Source: Rhodococcus_F sp040656415 (lineage in GTDB: Bacteria; Actinomycetota; Actinomycetes; Mycobacteriales; Mycobacteriaceae). Taken from it: 64,000 bases of DNA. The stretch's first letter is position 1. Each line of letters opens with the position of its first letter. The notes under the pieces were generated by a model, which saw nothing but the letters and a program-made list of their open reading frames with translations, was not told where the DNA came from and did no database searches. Below, one piece after another: positions 34,067 to 41,807 of the stretch. The stretch spans positions 310,001 through 374,000 of the forward strand of contig NZ_JBFAMC010000004.1 in assembly GCF_040656415.1 (NCBI RefSeq), given 5' to 3'. The translations under genes were made by a program, and so were the position numbers.

Positions 34067-34879
34067 ATGACCAGACCATTGATTGTCGGCGCCGTCGCGT
34101 ACAGCCCCAACATGGTGCCGATCTGGGAGGGAATCCGCGACTACTTCCGTGGCTCCGACGCCGAGATGGACTTCGTTCTCTACTCCAACTACGGTCGCCA
34201 GGTCGAAGAACTCATCGCCGGGCATATCGATATTGCCTGGAACACCAACCTCGCTTATGTGCGCACGGTCATGCAAACCGGGGGCCGCTGCATACCGCTC
34301 GCGCAACGTGATACCGACACAACCTTCAGCACTGTATTCGTGGCTCCGCCCGGCAGTGCCATCGCTGGACCGCCGGACTTCGCGGGGAGGCGTTTGGCCT
34401 TGGGATCGGCAGATTCAGCCCATGCGGCGATCTTGCCTCTTCACTATCTTGCTCAGTCGGGAGTCCCGACCGACGAGCTGTCCGTCAAGCGATTCGACAG
34501 CGACATCGGCAAACACGGCGACACCGGCCGCAGTGAACTCGACGCGATTGGCGCAGTTCTGGCCGGCGATGCGGACGTCGCGGCGATCGGAATCTCGACC
34601 TGGAACGCAATGGGCAGAGAAGAGTTGATGCCCGATGCACTCGAAGTGGTCTGGCGTACACCCGAGTACTGCCACTGCATGTTCACCGCCATGGACACCT
34701 TGCCCGCCGCGCGATATACGCCCTGGGTGGATCTGCTCCTCGAAATGGATTGGGATATCCCGGAGCATCGCAAGATTCTCGAACTCGAGGGGCTGCACCA
34801 CTGGGTGAGGCCGCACCTGGACGGATACAAGAGCCTGTTCGCGGCCGTCGAGAAACAGGGTGTGGATTCGCGATGGTGA
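34067..34879 (+). CDS. PhnD/SsuA-like binding-fold protein without export signal
   Basis: Periplasmic-binding-fold (PhnD/transferrin-like type 2) protein, 270 residues: LIVGAVAYSPNMVPIWEGIRDYF, DFVLYSNYGRQVEELIAGHIDIAWNTNLAYV, FAGRRLALGSADSAHAAILP and DAIGAVLAGDADVAAIGIST. The N-terminus starts straight at the first beta strand; there is no signal peptide or lipobox, and no ATPase or permease gene is near. So it probably acts in the cytosol, binding an anionic small molecule or serving as an enzyme. GAGGGGGAGC precedes the ATG, 11 nt after the ACAD stop, and its last seven bases overlap the radical SAM gene. This tight coupling says the three work together. Confidence 0.8.
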   Translation: MTRPLIVGAVAYSPNMVPIWEGIRDYFRGSDAEMDFVLYSNYGRQVEELIAGHIDIAWNTNLAYVRTVMQTGGRCIPLAQRDTDTTFSTVFVAPPGSAIAGPPDFAGRRLALGSADSAHAAILPLHYLAQSGVPTDELSVKRFDSDIGKHGDTGRSELDAIGAVLAGDADVAAIGISTWNAMGREELMPDALEVVWRTPEYCHCMFTAMDTLPAARYTPWVDLLLEMDWDIPEHRKILELEGLHHWVRPHLDGYKSLFAAVEKQGVDSRW

Positions 34880-35871
34880 TCCTGGACCTGATGCGACTGA
34901 TGACGGGACTCCCCGACGGGGGAACTGGAGAGGTTGCAATCAGGTCCGGCGAGGATCTCGTATTGGCCAGAAGGTGGTGTGCCCGCAGCGGAAACACCAT
35001 CGTTCGAGAGGACGTCGACGCCCGTGATATCGGGATGCTTGTCGTTCGGCGCGGACACGCACCCGATCCGCGTGACGCATTGGGTCCAGACCGGATGCCG
35101 GGCGCACGGCTCTGGCTCTATACGAACTTCCACTGCAACCTCGCGTGTGACTACTGCTGTGTCGCTTCGTCTCCGCGGGCACCGCGCCGCGAACTGGGCT
35201 TGGATCGGATCGCGCGGCTGGTCGCAGAAGCCGCCGACTGGGGGGTTGGGGAGATCTACCTGACCGGGGGCGAACCGTTCCTCCTTCCCGACATCGGGGA
35301 GATCGTCCGCACCTGCACGCAGACACTGCCGACAACGGTATTGACCAACGCAATGGTGTTCAAAGGGCGAGGACTGCGGTCGCTGGAGTCGATGCCCCGG
35401 CAGGGTCTGGCCCTACAGATCAGCCTCGATTCCGCCACCCCCGACCTCCACGACTCGCATCGCGGGGCCGGAAGCTGGGCCAAAGCGGTCGCGGGTATCC
35501 GATTGGCAAGAGAACTGGGTTTCCGCGTCCGTATCGCGGCCACGATCGCCTCGCCCCGGCCCGGGACGATCGCTGAACTGCACGAATTCTGCGATCACCT
35601 CGGAGTCGACCGTGACGACCAACTGATCAGGCCCATAGCGCGCCGGGGCGCCGCGGCCAAAGGCCTGATCATCACAACCGAAACACTCGTACCGGAGGTC
35701 ACCGTCACCGCAGACGGGGTCTATTGGCACCCTGTCGCTGCGATCGATGACGATGCGCTCGTGACCCGCCAGATCGAGCCTCTGCGGCCCGCGCTCGACG
35801 AGATCTACGAGCGGTTCACCCAGCAGTGGGCGGTCGCCGCCACCGCCGCCGCACTTTTTCCCTGCGCTTGA
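34873..35871 (+). CDS. Radical SAM protein with N-terminal TusA-like domain
   Basis: A 332-residue fusion. Residues 1-60 (ILDLMRLMTGLPDGG, GEVAIRSGEDLVLARRWCAR, SGNTIVREDVDARDIGMLVV) follow the TusA/SirA sulfur-carrier fold, but the usual CPxP cysteine near the start is absent. From residue 78 begins the radical SAM domain: WLYTNFHCNLACDYCCVASS holds the CxxxCxxC cluster motif, then GVGEIYLTGGEPFLLPDIGE (GGE motif), TVLTNAMVFKGRG and LALQISLDSATPDLHDSHRG. No SPASM-type cysteine cluster is visible; only a C-terminal FPCA cysteine. ATG 34873 overlaps the PhnD-like gene stop by 7 bases. Substrate unknown; sulfur insertion or peptide/cofactor maturation are possibilities. Confidence 0.85.
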   Translation: MVILDLMRLMTGLPDGGTGEVAIRSGEDLVLARRWCARSGNTIVREDVDARDIGMLVVRRGHAPDPRDALGPDRMPGARLWLYTNFHCNLACDYCCVASSPRAPRRELGLDRIARLVAEAADWGVGEIYLTGGEPFLLPDIGEIVRTCTQTLPTTVLTNAMVFKGRGLRSLESMPRQGLALQISLDSATPDLHDSHRGAGSWAKAVAGIRLARELGFRVRIAATIASPRPGTIAELHEFCDHLGVDRDDQLIRPIARRGAAAKGLIITTETLVPEVTVTADGVYWHPVAAIDDDALVTRQIEPLRPALDEIYERFTQQWAVAATAAALFPCA

Positions 35872-35940
35872 AATCCCTTTACTTGGGCCCCTTCTTGGCG
35901 TCCCGGATGGGCCTGAACTCCGCACCAGAGTATTCTCATA

Positions 35941-35956
35941 ACTGGATCGGACCGGA
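35941..35956. promoter_or_regulatory. DasR-like operator upstream of GntR gene
   Basis: ACTGGATCGGACCGGA matches 13 of 16 bases with ACTGGTTATGACCGGA in front of the ptsC gene (37577) and resembles the DasR consensus ACTGGTCTAGACCAGT. It lies 57 bp before the GntR start, which would allow self-control. Confidence 0.5.
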
Positions 35957-36012
35957 CGGGATCTTTGATCGAGGTTCTGTGGGTCCACCGCCGAGAGAGC
36001 TGGAGCAGCGCA

Positions 36013-36759
36013 ATGATGCCAGTACATCTACGCGACAGCGTGGTTCCGAAACACGAGCAACTCCGGGCAATCTTGCTACACAAGTGCACCAAGGAGTTAC
36101 AACACGGCGATCTGATGACCAGTGAGCGAAAATTGATGAACGACTACGGCGTCAGCCGGATCACCGTTCGTGAAGCCATCGGTCAACTCGTCAACGAGGG
36201 ATATCTTGTCCGGGTACGTGGCAAGGGCACCTTCGTTGCGCGTCGCCGCGTGCAGTCGAAGCTCCACCTCGCGTCGTTCACCGAGGAGATGCGGGCGCAG
36301 GGCCACACACCGACGACGGTGGTGCTCCTGAGGGAGGAGAGAGTGGCGCCCGAGGTCACCGCGAAGGCGTTGGGTCTGGCACCCAAAGCTGTTGCCTACC
36401 ATATCAAGCGGCTGCGACTGGCGGACGGTGAGCCGGTGAGCGTCGACGACGGATGGTTCAACGCCACAGCATTTCCAGGACTGGTGGACCTCGATCTGAC
36501 CGGGTCGATCTATAGTGCCACCGCGGAGCGTTACGGGATGCCGATCGACCGAGCGGAGCAAACTGTCAGTGCCGACGGCGCGAATTCGGAGATTGCGACG
36601 TTGCTCGGTATCAAGAAGGGCGCCCCGGTATTGTTTTTCGACCGGGTCTCCTTCAGCGGCTCAACCACTGTCGAGCACACTCGCAGTTGGTATCGGTCCG
36701 ACCGCTATCAAGTGCAGATGGAAGTTCAGGCGCAGGAGCGAGATCCGCGCGGCGGTTGA
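36013..36759 (+). CDS. GntR family regulator (DasR/NagR type, HutC subgroup)
   Basis: Transcription regulator of 248 residues, probably responding to GlcN-6-P or GlcNAc-6-P. The winged helix is HEQLRAILLHKCTKELQHGDLMTSERKLMNDYGVSRITVREAIGQLVNEGYLVRVRGKGTFVA, followed by the UTRA ligand domain (LASFTEEMRAQGHTPTTVVL, KRLRLADGEPVSVDDGWF, VLFFDRVSFSGSTTVEHTRSWYRSDRYQVQMEV). DasR of actinobacteria has the same domain order and length. It lies next to the GlcNAc PTS and nagA/nagB genes and matching operator-like sites lie before it and before ptsC. Convergent with the EIIA gene (21 nt). Confidence 0.9.
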   Translation: MMPVHLRDSVVPKHEQLRAILLHKCTKELQHGDLMTSERKLMNDYGVSRITVREAIGQLVNEGYLVRVRGKGTFVARRRVQSKLHLASFTEEMRAQGHTPTTVVLLREERVAPEVTAKALGLAPKAVAYHIKRLRLADGEPVSVDDGWFNATAFPGLVDLDLTGSIYSATAERYGMPIDRAEQTVSADGANSEIATLLGIKKGAPVLFFDRVSFSGSTTVEHTRSWYRSDRYQVQMEVQAQERDPRGG

Positions 36760-36780
36760 GCCGCTGGCTCTGTCGTGCTT

Positions 36781-37242
36781 CTACGCGGGCCACTCGAACA
36801 GGCCGTCCCCAGTAGATACCTCGGCGTCAATCATGTTGGTGGCTACCGAGTTCGGTTTGGAATCCATGACGACAACGGGAGAGATGGCAGGGTACCCGGC
36901 GTTGTCGATCTCGTTCGGGTCGAACCGCACGACAGGATCGCCTGTATCGACCTCGTCTCCTTCTTGTGCCAGCAGGGTGAAGCCTTCGCCCTTCAACTTC
37001 ACCGTGTCGATCCCCAGGTGGACCAGCACTCCGCCCCCTGCGGCGCCCAGAATCACGAACGCGTGCGGGTGCAGTTTGAGGAGCTTGCCCGAGATCGGCG
37101 CGCGCACCTCGAGGGCACCGCGGTTACGTTCGGGCTCGATCGCGACGCCTGCCCCCACCAACTGACCGGCGAATACAGGGTCGGGCACATCGGCAAGTGC
37201 AAGCACCCGCCCTGGCAGTGGGGCGCGCACGGAAAGCCTCAC
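36781..37242 (-). CDS. PTS EIIA component, glucose/GlcNAc type
   Basis: Soluble phosphocarrier of 153 residues. EIIA-Glc features are VRAPLPGRVLALADVPDPVFAGQLVG, VRAPISGKLLKLHPHAFVIL and GGVLVHLGIDTVKLKGEGFTLLAQEGDEVDTGDPVVRFD, with the phosphorylated histidine in VHLGIDT. Passes phosphate from HPr to the EIIB protein encoded next to it, with which it shares an ATGA overlap. Divergent from the EIIC gene across the DasR-like site. Enzyme I and HPr genes are not in the window. Confidence 0.93.
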   Translation of the reverse strand: MRLSVRAPLPGRVLALADVPDPVFAGQLVGAGVAIEPERNRGALEVRAPISGKLLKLHPHAFVILGAAGGGVLVHLGIDTVKLKGEGFTLLAQEGDEVDTGDPVVRFDPNEIDNAGYPAISPVVVMDSKPNSVATNMIDAEVSTGDGLFEWPA

Positions 37243-37469
37243 AGAGCATCCTCGATGTCGTCGGCGATCGCTTCCGCCTCGGGACCGACGACGACCTGGA
37301 CTACGCTGCCTGTCTTGAGTACGCCGTGGGCCCCGGCGGCTTTGAGCGCAGCCTCGTCGACCTTGGAACCGTCCTTGACCTCGGTTCGCAGTCGGGTTAT
37401 GCAGGCCTCGACCTCGCGGATGTTGTCGGGACCCCCGAGGCCGCTGATGATTGCACTCGCTTTGGACAT
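37239..37469 (-). CDS. PTS EIIB component, glucose/GlcNAc type
   Basis: Small EIIB protein of 76 residues. The phosphorylated cysteine is in GPDNIREVEACITRLRTEVKD, the universal C-x-T-R-L-R motif, with KAAGAHGVLKTGSVVQVVVGPEAEAIADDI completing the fold. ATG 37469 preceded by AGAACA-type leader; the next upstream frame has no start. Its last four bases overlap the EIIA gene. Together with EIIA and the divergently encoded EIIC it forms a three-gene GlcNAc/glucose permease, the usual actinobacterial arrangement. Confidence 0.93.
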   Translation of the reverse strand: MSKASAIISGLGGPDNIREVEACITRLRTEVKDGSKVDEAALKAAGAHGVLKTGSVVQVVVGPEAEAIADDIEDAL

Positions 37470-37576
37470 GTGTTCTCCGTAGTCGTTCGTGTTCGTACTG
37501 TGGATCAATCGGCCAAGGTGGTAAGCCAGGTCACAATTCCTTGTTGACATCCAGCGTTCACCTGGTCAAACTGACA

Positions 37577-37592
37577 ACTGGTTATGACCGGA
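37577..37592. promoter_or_regulatory. DasR-like operator between EIIB and EIIC genes
   Basis: ACTGGTTATGACCGGA keeps 11 of 16 positions of the DasR consensus ACTGGTCTAGACCAGT, with inverted arms ACTGGT/ACCGGA. Being between divergent pts genes it could control uptake and the downstream nagA-nagB together. A weaker half, CCTGGTCAAACTG, precedes it at 37561. Confidence 0.55.
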
Positions 37593-37596
37593 CAGT

Positions 37597-37651
37597 ACCC
37601 CTTGAAGGGGTGATGCACAACAGTGTTCCGGGGGCCACGGTATGCGTGGCC
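37597..37651 (+). promoter_or_regulatory. Two inverted repeats in the ptsC leader
   Basis: ACCCCTTGAAGGGGT (37597-37611) is a 7+1+7 perfect inverted repeat directly after the DasR-like site. GGCCACGGTATGCGTGGCC (37633-37651) is a 7-bp stem with a GTATG loop, some 58 nt before the EIIC start. They may be an operator and a leader hairpin; no known regulatory RNA is recognised. Confidence 0.4.
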
Positions 37652-37708
37652 GAACAGAGGAATAGTCAAGACGCCGATTCGGCGATTCGAAGCACAGAGA
37701 AGGTCGAT

Positions 37709-38983
37709 ATGACGGTCACGGAAGTCGCGCCGGAGGAGAAGAGCCCGAAGAAAGAATCGACTGTGTTCGCTGGGTTCCAGCGTCTGGGCCGTAGCCTGAT
37801 GCTGCCCATCGCCGTGCTTCCCGCGGCGGGCATTCTGCTCAGACTTGGTCAAGACGATCTTCTCGGCCGTTTCGCTCCCCTGCAAACTGCCGCGACCATC
37901 ATCTCAGCAGCGGGGCAGTCAGTGTTCACCTGGCTGCCCTTGATTTTTGCGGTCGGAATCGCCATCGGGTGGGCCAAGAAAGCCGACGGTTCGACGGCCC
38001 TCGCCGCGGTGGTCGGGTACATGGTCGTCAACGGCGTGTTCGAGGCGATGTCGCCGGTGGTCCTCGCAGGCCAGACCGACCCGAACGGCGATCAGGCGTT
38101 GATCGACTACGGCGTTCTCGGTGGCATCGTGATGGGTCTGCTGTCGGCGGTTCTGTGGCAACGCTTCTACCGCACCAAACTGCCCGAATATCTCGGATTC
38201 TTCAACGGACGCAGGCTGGTTCCCATTCTCACCGCCGTCACTGGTCTCGCCGTCGGCGTCCTGATGGCGTTCTTGTATCCGGCGTTCAATTCGGGACTGA
38301 CATGGGTGGGTGAGACCGTCGCGGAGAACTCGGTAGTCGGTGGCGGCATCTACGGTATGGTCAACCGGTTGCTCCTTTCGACGGGACTGCATCACATTCT
38401 GAATTCCACGGTGTGGTTTCTCGTCGGCGACTATCACAACGCGAACGGCGACCTGGTACGCGGCGACCTCAACCGGTTCTTCGCCGGCGACCCGAGCGCA
38501 GGCGTCTTCATGACCGGATTCTTCCCGATCATGATGTTCGCGCTTCCCGCTGCCGCCCTGGCGATCTGGCGGTCCGCCAAGCCATCGCAGAAGAAGGTGG
38601 TGGGCGGCGTCATGCTCTCCACGGCGCTGACCGCGTTCCTCACCGGCATCACCGAGCCTCTCGAATTCGCGTTCATGTTCGTGGCCTGGCCGCTGTACCT
38701 GATCCACGCATTCCTCACGGGCACATCGATGGCGCTGGTCAATGCATTGGGAATCCATGACGGTTTCACGTTCTCGGCCGGCTTGATCGACTACCTCCTG
38801 AACTTCGGTAAGGCCACCAACGCCTGGATGCTGATCCCGATCGGGCTCGGGTACGCGGCGATCTACTTCCTGCTGTTCAGCTTCGTCATCAAGAAGTGGA
38901 ACCTGCGCACCCCCGGCCGTGAGGACGAAGCGGAAATCGAATCTTCGGCGACTGATCTCGACGTCGAGCAGGCCGAGAAGTGA
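37709..38983 (+). CDS. PTS EIIC component, N-acetylglucosamine/glucose type
   Basis: Membrane permease of 424 residues carrying the sugar channel. EIIC-Glc/Nag features: GFQRLGRSLMLPIAVLPAAGILLRLGQ, STALAAVVGYMVVNGVFEAM, FFNGRRLVPILTAVTGLAVG, LLLSTGLHHILNSTVWFLVGDY (with LHHILN typical of GlcNAc transporters), FMTGFFPIMMFALPAAALAI and LTAFLTGITEPLEFAFMFVAWPLY, where GITEPLEF is the conserved substrate loop. ATG 37709 follows GAAGG. An acidic C-terminal tail ends the protein and no EIIB is fused. First gene of ptsC-nagA-nagB. GlcNAc is the likely sugar. Confidence 0.92.
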   Translation: MTVTEVAPEEKSPKKESTVFAGFQRLGRSLMLPIAVLPAAGILLRLGQDDLLGRFAPLQTAATIISAAGQSVFTWLPLIFAVGIAIGWAKKADGSTALAAVVGYMVVNGVFEAMSPVVLAGQTDPNGDQALIDYGVLGGIVMGLLSAVLWQRFYRTKLPEYLGFFNGRRLVPILTAVTGLAVGVLMAFLYPAFNSGLTWVGETVAENSVVGGGIYGMVNRLLLSTGLHHILNSTVWFLVGDYHNANGDLVRGDLNRFFAGDPSAGVFMTGFFPIMMFALPAAALAIWRSAKPSQKKVVGGVMLSTALTAFLTGITEPLEFAFMFVAWPLYLIHAFLTGTSMALVNALGIHDGFTFSAGLIDYLLNFGKATNAWMLIPIGLGYAAIYFLLFSFVIKKWNLRTPGREDEAEIESSATDLDVEQAEK

Positions 38984-39014
38984 CCAGTGCAACTATTTCG
39001 GCAGGTGGGCAGCG

Positions 39015-40199
39015 ATGATCCTGCGGGGTAAGGCTGTAGTCGGGGACGGAACAATCGACGACGCAGTAGTCGTCACCAAGCGTGATCGAATTGCCTGGGT
39101 CGGCGCCGCCGATCAGTACCGTGGGGATAGTCCGTTGCCGCAGCCGACTTCCTCGGTTCTGCTTCCGGGGTTGATCGACCTACACTGCCACGGCGGTGGC
39201 GGTACCGAATTTTCCAGTTCCGACGCTGCTGGAGCTCGGCGCGCTGTTCACCACCATCGTGAGCAGGGGACTACTGGACTGCTCGGCAGCCTCGTCTCGG
39301 CGAGAGAGCCGGTACTGCTCCGTCAAGCGGAGGTTCTCGCCGGACTGGTCGAATCCGGCGAACTTCTGGGAATTCACTTGGAAGGACCGTTCATCTCGCG
39401 TGCCCGGTGCGGTGCGCAGGATCCCGACGCGATCGTGCCTGGCGATCCCGACCTGTTCGAAAGGGTCTGCGACGCGGCGCGAGGCACGGTCCGGTCGATG
39501 ACGCTTGCGCCGGAGACCGCGCACTTCGGCGAACTGCTGGCCGCGATGCGCCGCCGTGGCGTGATGCCGAGCCTCGGTCACACTGACGCCGATGCCGCCA
39601 CGACGTCCGCTCGGATCGCCGATGCGGCCGGCCATCCGCTGATAGCCACGCATCTGTTCAACGGGATGCCGCCGCTGCACCACCGGGCCCCGGGTGCGGC
39701 GGGTGCGTGCTTGGCGGCGGCCGGGCGCGGAGACATCATCGTCGAATTGATCGCCGATGGAACACATCTCGCACCTGAGACTGTGTCGATGGTATTCGAC
39801 ACGGTCGATCCGGACCAGATCGTCCTGGTCAGTGACGCCATGGTGGCCGCCGGGATGGAAGACGGCGACTATCAGCTCGGGCCCTTGGATGTGGTGGTCT
39901 CGCAGGGGGTGGCGAGGCTCACGACCGTCGACGGTTCGGAAGGGGCCATCGCGGCCAGCACAGCGCGGCTGTTGGACGTCGTCCGCTCGACGGTCCTCGA
40001 CAGTGGTGTCGACCTCGGTGTCGCCGTCGCTTCTGCAAGCAGGATCCCGGCCAGGCTTCTCGGACTGGAGTTCGAGCGTGGCACCCTGATGCCAAACCAG
40101 CGTGCCGATATCGTCGTAACTGATCAGCAACTTCGGCCCTGTGGCGTAATCGTCGACGGTATGCCTGTGGGGGAGGAAGGAGTCGCATGGAATTCGTGA
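39015..40199 (+). CDS. nagA: N-acetylglucosamine-6-phosphate deacetylase
   Basis: Cytosolic amidohydrolase of 394 residues converting GlcNAc-6-P to GlcN-6-P and acetate. Family marks are LLPGLIDLHCHGGGGTEFSS (HxH metal site and the GGG loop), GIHLEGPFISRARCGAQDPDAI, PSLGHTDADAATTSARIADA, ATHLFNGMPPLHHRAPGA and VLVSDAMVAAGMEDGDYQLG with the catalytic aspartate. The end GTLMPNQRADIVVTDQQL is the beta-sandwich return. 13-nt overlap with nagB shows translational coupling; 31 nt after ptsC. Confidence 0.93.
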   Translation: MILRGKAVVGDGTIDDAVVVTKRDRIAWVGAADQYRGDSPLPQPTSSVLLPGLIDLHCHGGGGTEFSSSDAAGARRAVHHHREQGTTGLLGSLVSAREPVLLRQAEVLAGLVESGELLGIHLEGPFISRARCGAQDPDAIVPGDPDLFERVCDAARGTVRSMTLAPETAHFGELLAAMRRRGVMPSLGHTDADAATTSARIADAAGHPLIATHLFNGMPPLHHRAPGAAGACLAAAGRGDIIVELIADGTHLAPETVSMVFDTVDPDQIVLVSDAMVAAGMEDGDYQLGPLDVVVSQGVARLTTVDGSEGAIAASTARLLDVVRSTVLDSGVDLGVAVASASRIPARLLGLEFERGTLMPNQRADIVVTDQQLRPCGVIVDGMPVGEEGVAWNS

Positions 40200-40966
40200 T
40201 CCGTCCGACGCAGGCGGACGTCAGTTCGACTGTCGCGGACATCGTCGAGGGCTATGTGTGCGGAGGTCCGACGACGCTTGGTCTTGCGACAGGGTCTTCC
40301 CCGCTCGGTAGCTACAGGGAACTTGCACGTCGGCACCGCGAGTCCGGACTGGACTTTTCGAATGCGCGGGCGTTCTTGCTCGACGAATACGTCGGACTTC
40401 CGAAAAGCCATGACCAATCGTACTTTTCGGTGATTCGATCAGAGTTCGTCGACCACGTGAATCTCGATCCTGAACGGGTACTGAGTCCAGACGGGGAGGC
40501 TGCGGACATCGCGGCCGAAGGGGCGCGTTTCGACGCGGCGATCAGGGAGGCGGGCGGTATCGACGTGCAGCTTCTCGGTATCGGATCCGACGGCCACATC
40601 GGATTCAACGAGCCAGGCTCCTCGCTGAATTCGCGCACTCGCGTCAAGACGCTCACCGAGCAGACCAGGCTCGACAATGCGCGTTTCTTCGACACAGTCG
40701 ACGATGTCCCGCATCACGTGATCACTCAGGGATTGGGCACTATCGGGGAAGCTCGGCACCTGGTGATGATCGCGTTCGGTGAAGGCAAGGCAGAGGCGAT
40801 TGCCGCAGCCGCTGAAGGGCCGCTGAGCGCATTCTGCCCGGCTTCGGTGATCCAGTTGCACCAGCACGTGACGGTAGTGATCGACGAGGCCGCGGCGACT
40901 AGGTTGCAACTCGTCGACTACTACCGCTACGCCTTGGATAACAAGCCTCCCTGGCAAGCTTTCTGA
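40187..40966 (+). CDS. nagB: Glucosamine-6-phosphate deaminase
   Basis: Isomerase/deaminase of 259 residues that turns GlcN-6-P into fructose-6-P and ammonia, feeding glycolysis. Signature stretches: TTLGLATGSSPLGSYRELAR, FLLDEYVGLPKSHDQSYFSV, LLGIGSDGHIGFNEPGSSLNSRTRVKTL (catalytic DxH), HVITQGLGTIGEARHLVMIAFGEGKAEAI. Last step of the GlcNAc route encoded by the pts and nag genes here. Confidence 0.94.
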   Translation: MEFVIRPTQADVSSTVADIVEGYVCGGPTTLGLATGSSPLGSYRELARRHRESGLDFSNARAFLLDEYVGLPKSHDQSYFSVIRSEFVDHVNLDPERVLSPDGEAADIAAEGARFDAAIREAGGIDVQLLGIGSDGHIGFNEPGSSLNSRTRVKTLTEQTRLDNARFFDTVDDVPHHVITQGLGTIGEARHLVMIAFGEGKAEAIAAAAEGPLSAFCPASVIQLHQHVTVVIDEAAATRLQLVDYYRYALDNKPPWQAF

Positions 40967-40969
40967 CCG

Positions 40970-41680
40970 ATGCCCGTACTCGAGTTGGCGGTGCAGGATG
41001 CGGCGGGCGCCAGGATTGCCCGGCGCGCCGGCGCGGCGCGGGTGGAGTTGTGCGCCGCACTCGGCGCGACCGGTGGGTTGACCCCGAGCATTGGCATGAT
41101 CGAAGCCGTTGCCGAGCAAGGAATCGATGTTCACCCGCTGGTGCGGTGTAGGCCTGGCGGATTCGTCTACGATGCCGACGAGATCGCGGTAATGGCCCGG
41201 GACGTCCGGGCTGCGGTGGGTGCGGGCGCCTCCGGCGTTGTGCTCGGCGCGCTCACTTCCTTCGGGTCCGTAGACAGCGAGACCATGGCCCGCTTGCTCG
41301 ACAACGTGGACCGATCTGTCGTCGAGGTGACGTTCCATCGCGCGATGGATGTCGTCAACTATCGGGCGGCGGCGCTCGATGCGCTCGTCGGATTGGGCGT
41401 CACCCGTGTTCTGACCTCGGGTGGAGCACCGCGGTGCATCGATGGCGTCCAAGCTCTGTCCGGCATGGTCGCTCACGCCTGCGGTCGAATCCAGGTGATG
41501 GCCGGGGGCGGGATTCGCGTCGAGGACATCGCTGCCGTCGCGGGCACCGGCGTGGACGCCGTACACCTCTCTGCCCGCCGCAACGTGGCCGACAGCGGCG
41601 GTCCGGGCGGCGGTTCCGGCGGATACGACACGATCGACGAAGCGCTCGCCCGGGCGGCGGCCCGGGCGCTGGAAGTCTAG
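40970..41680 (+). CDS. cutC: CutC family protein
   Basis: TIM-barrel CutC protein of 236 residues. The conserved beginning LELAVQDAAGARIARRAGAARVELCAALGATGGLTPSIGMI, then PLVRCRPGGFVYDADEI, GASGVVLGALTSFGSVDSETM, VTFHRAMDVVNYRAAALDAL, GVTRVLTSGGAPRCIDGVQAL and VMAGGGIRVEDIAAVAGTGVDAVHLSARR are all present. The family was named for copper homeostasis, but that role is disputed. It starts 4 nt after nagB, so it belongs to the same operon; a carbohydrate-related role would fit this better than copper. Confidence 0.92.
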   Translation: MPVLELAVQDAAGARIARRAGAARVELCAALGATGGLTPSIGMIEAVAEQGIDVHPLVRCRPGGFVYDADEIAVMARDVRAAVGAGASGVVLGALTSFGSVDSETMARLLDNVDRSVVEVTFHRAMDVVNYRAAALDALVGLGVTRVLTSGGAPRCIDGVQALSGMVAHACGRIQVMAGGGIRVEDIAAVAGTGVDAVHLSARRNVADSGGPGGGSGGYDTIDEALARAAARALEV

Positions 41681-41807
41681 ATTTTCGTCCATCGCGTTTG
41701 GGCGGCGGGACTCGGTCATCAGCCTAGACATGCATGGACATCCAACTATAGGATGGTCGACATATTGGGTACTCCCAGATTCATCGAGCAAGAAACGGGT
41801 CCGCACA

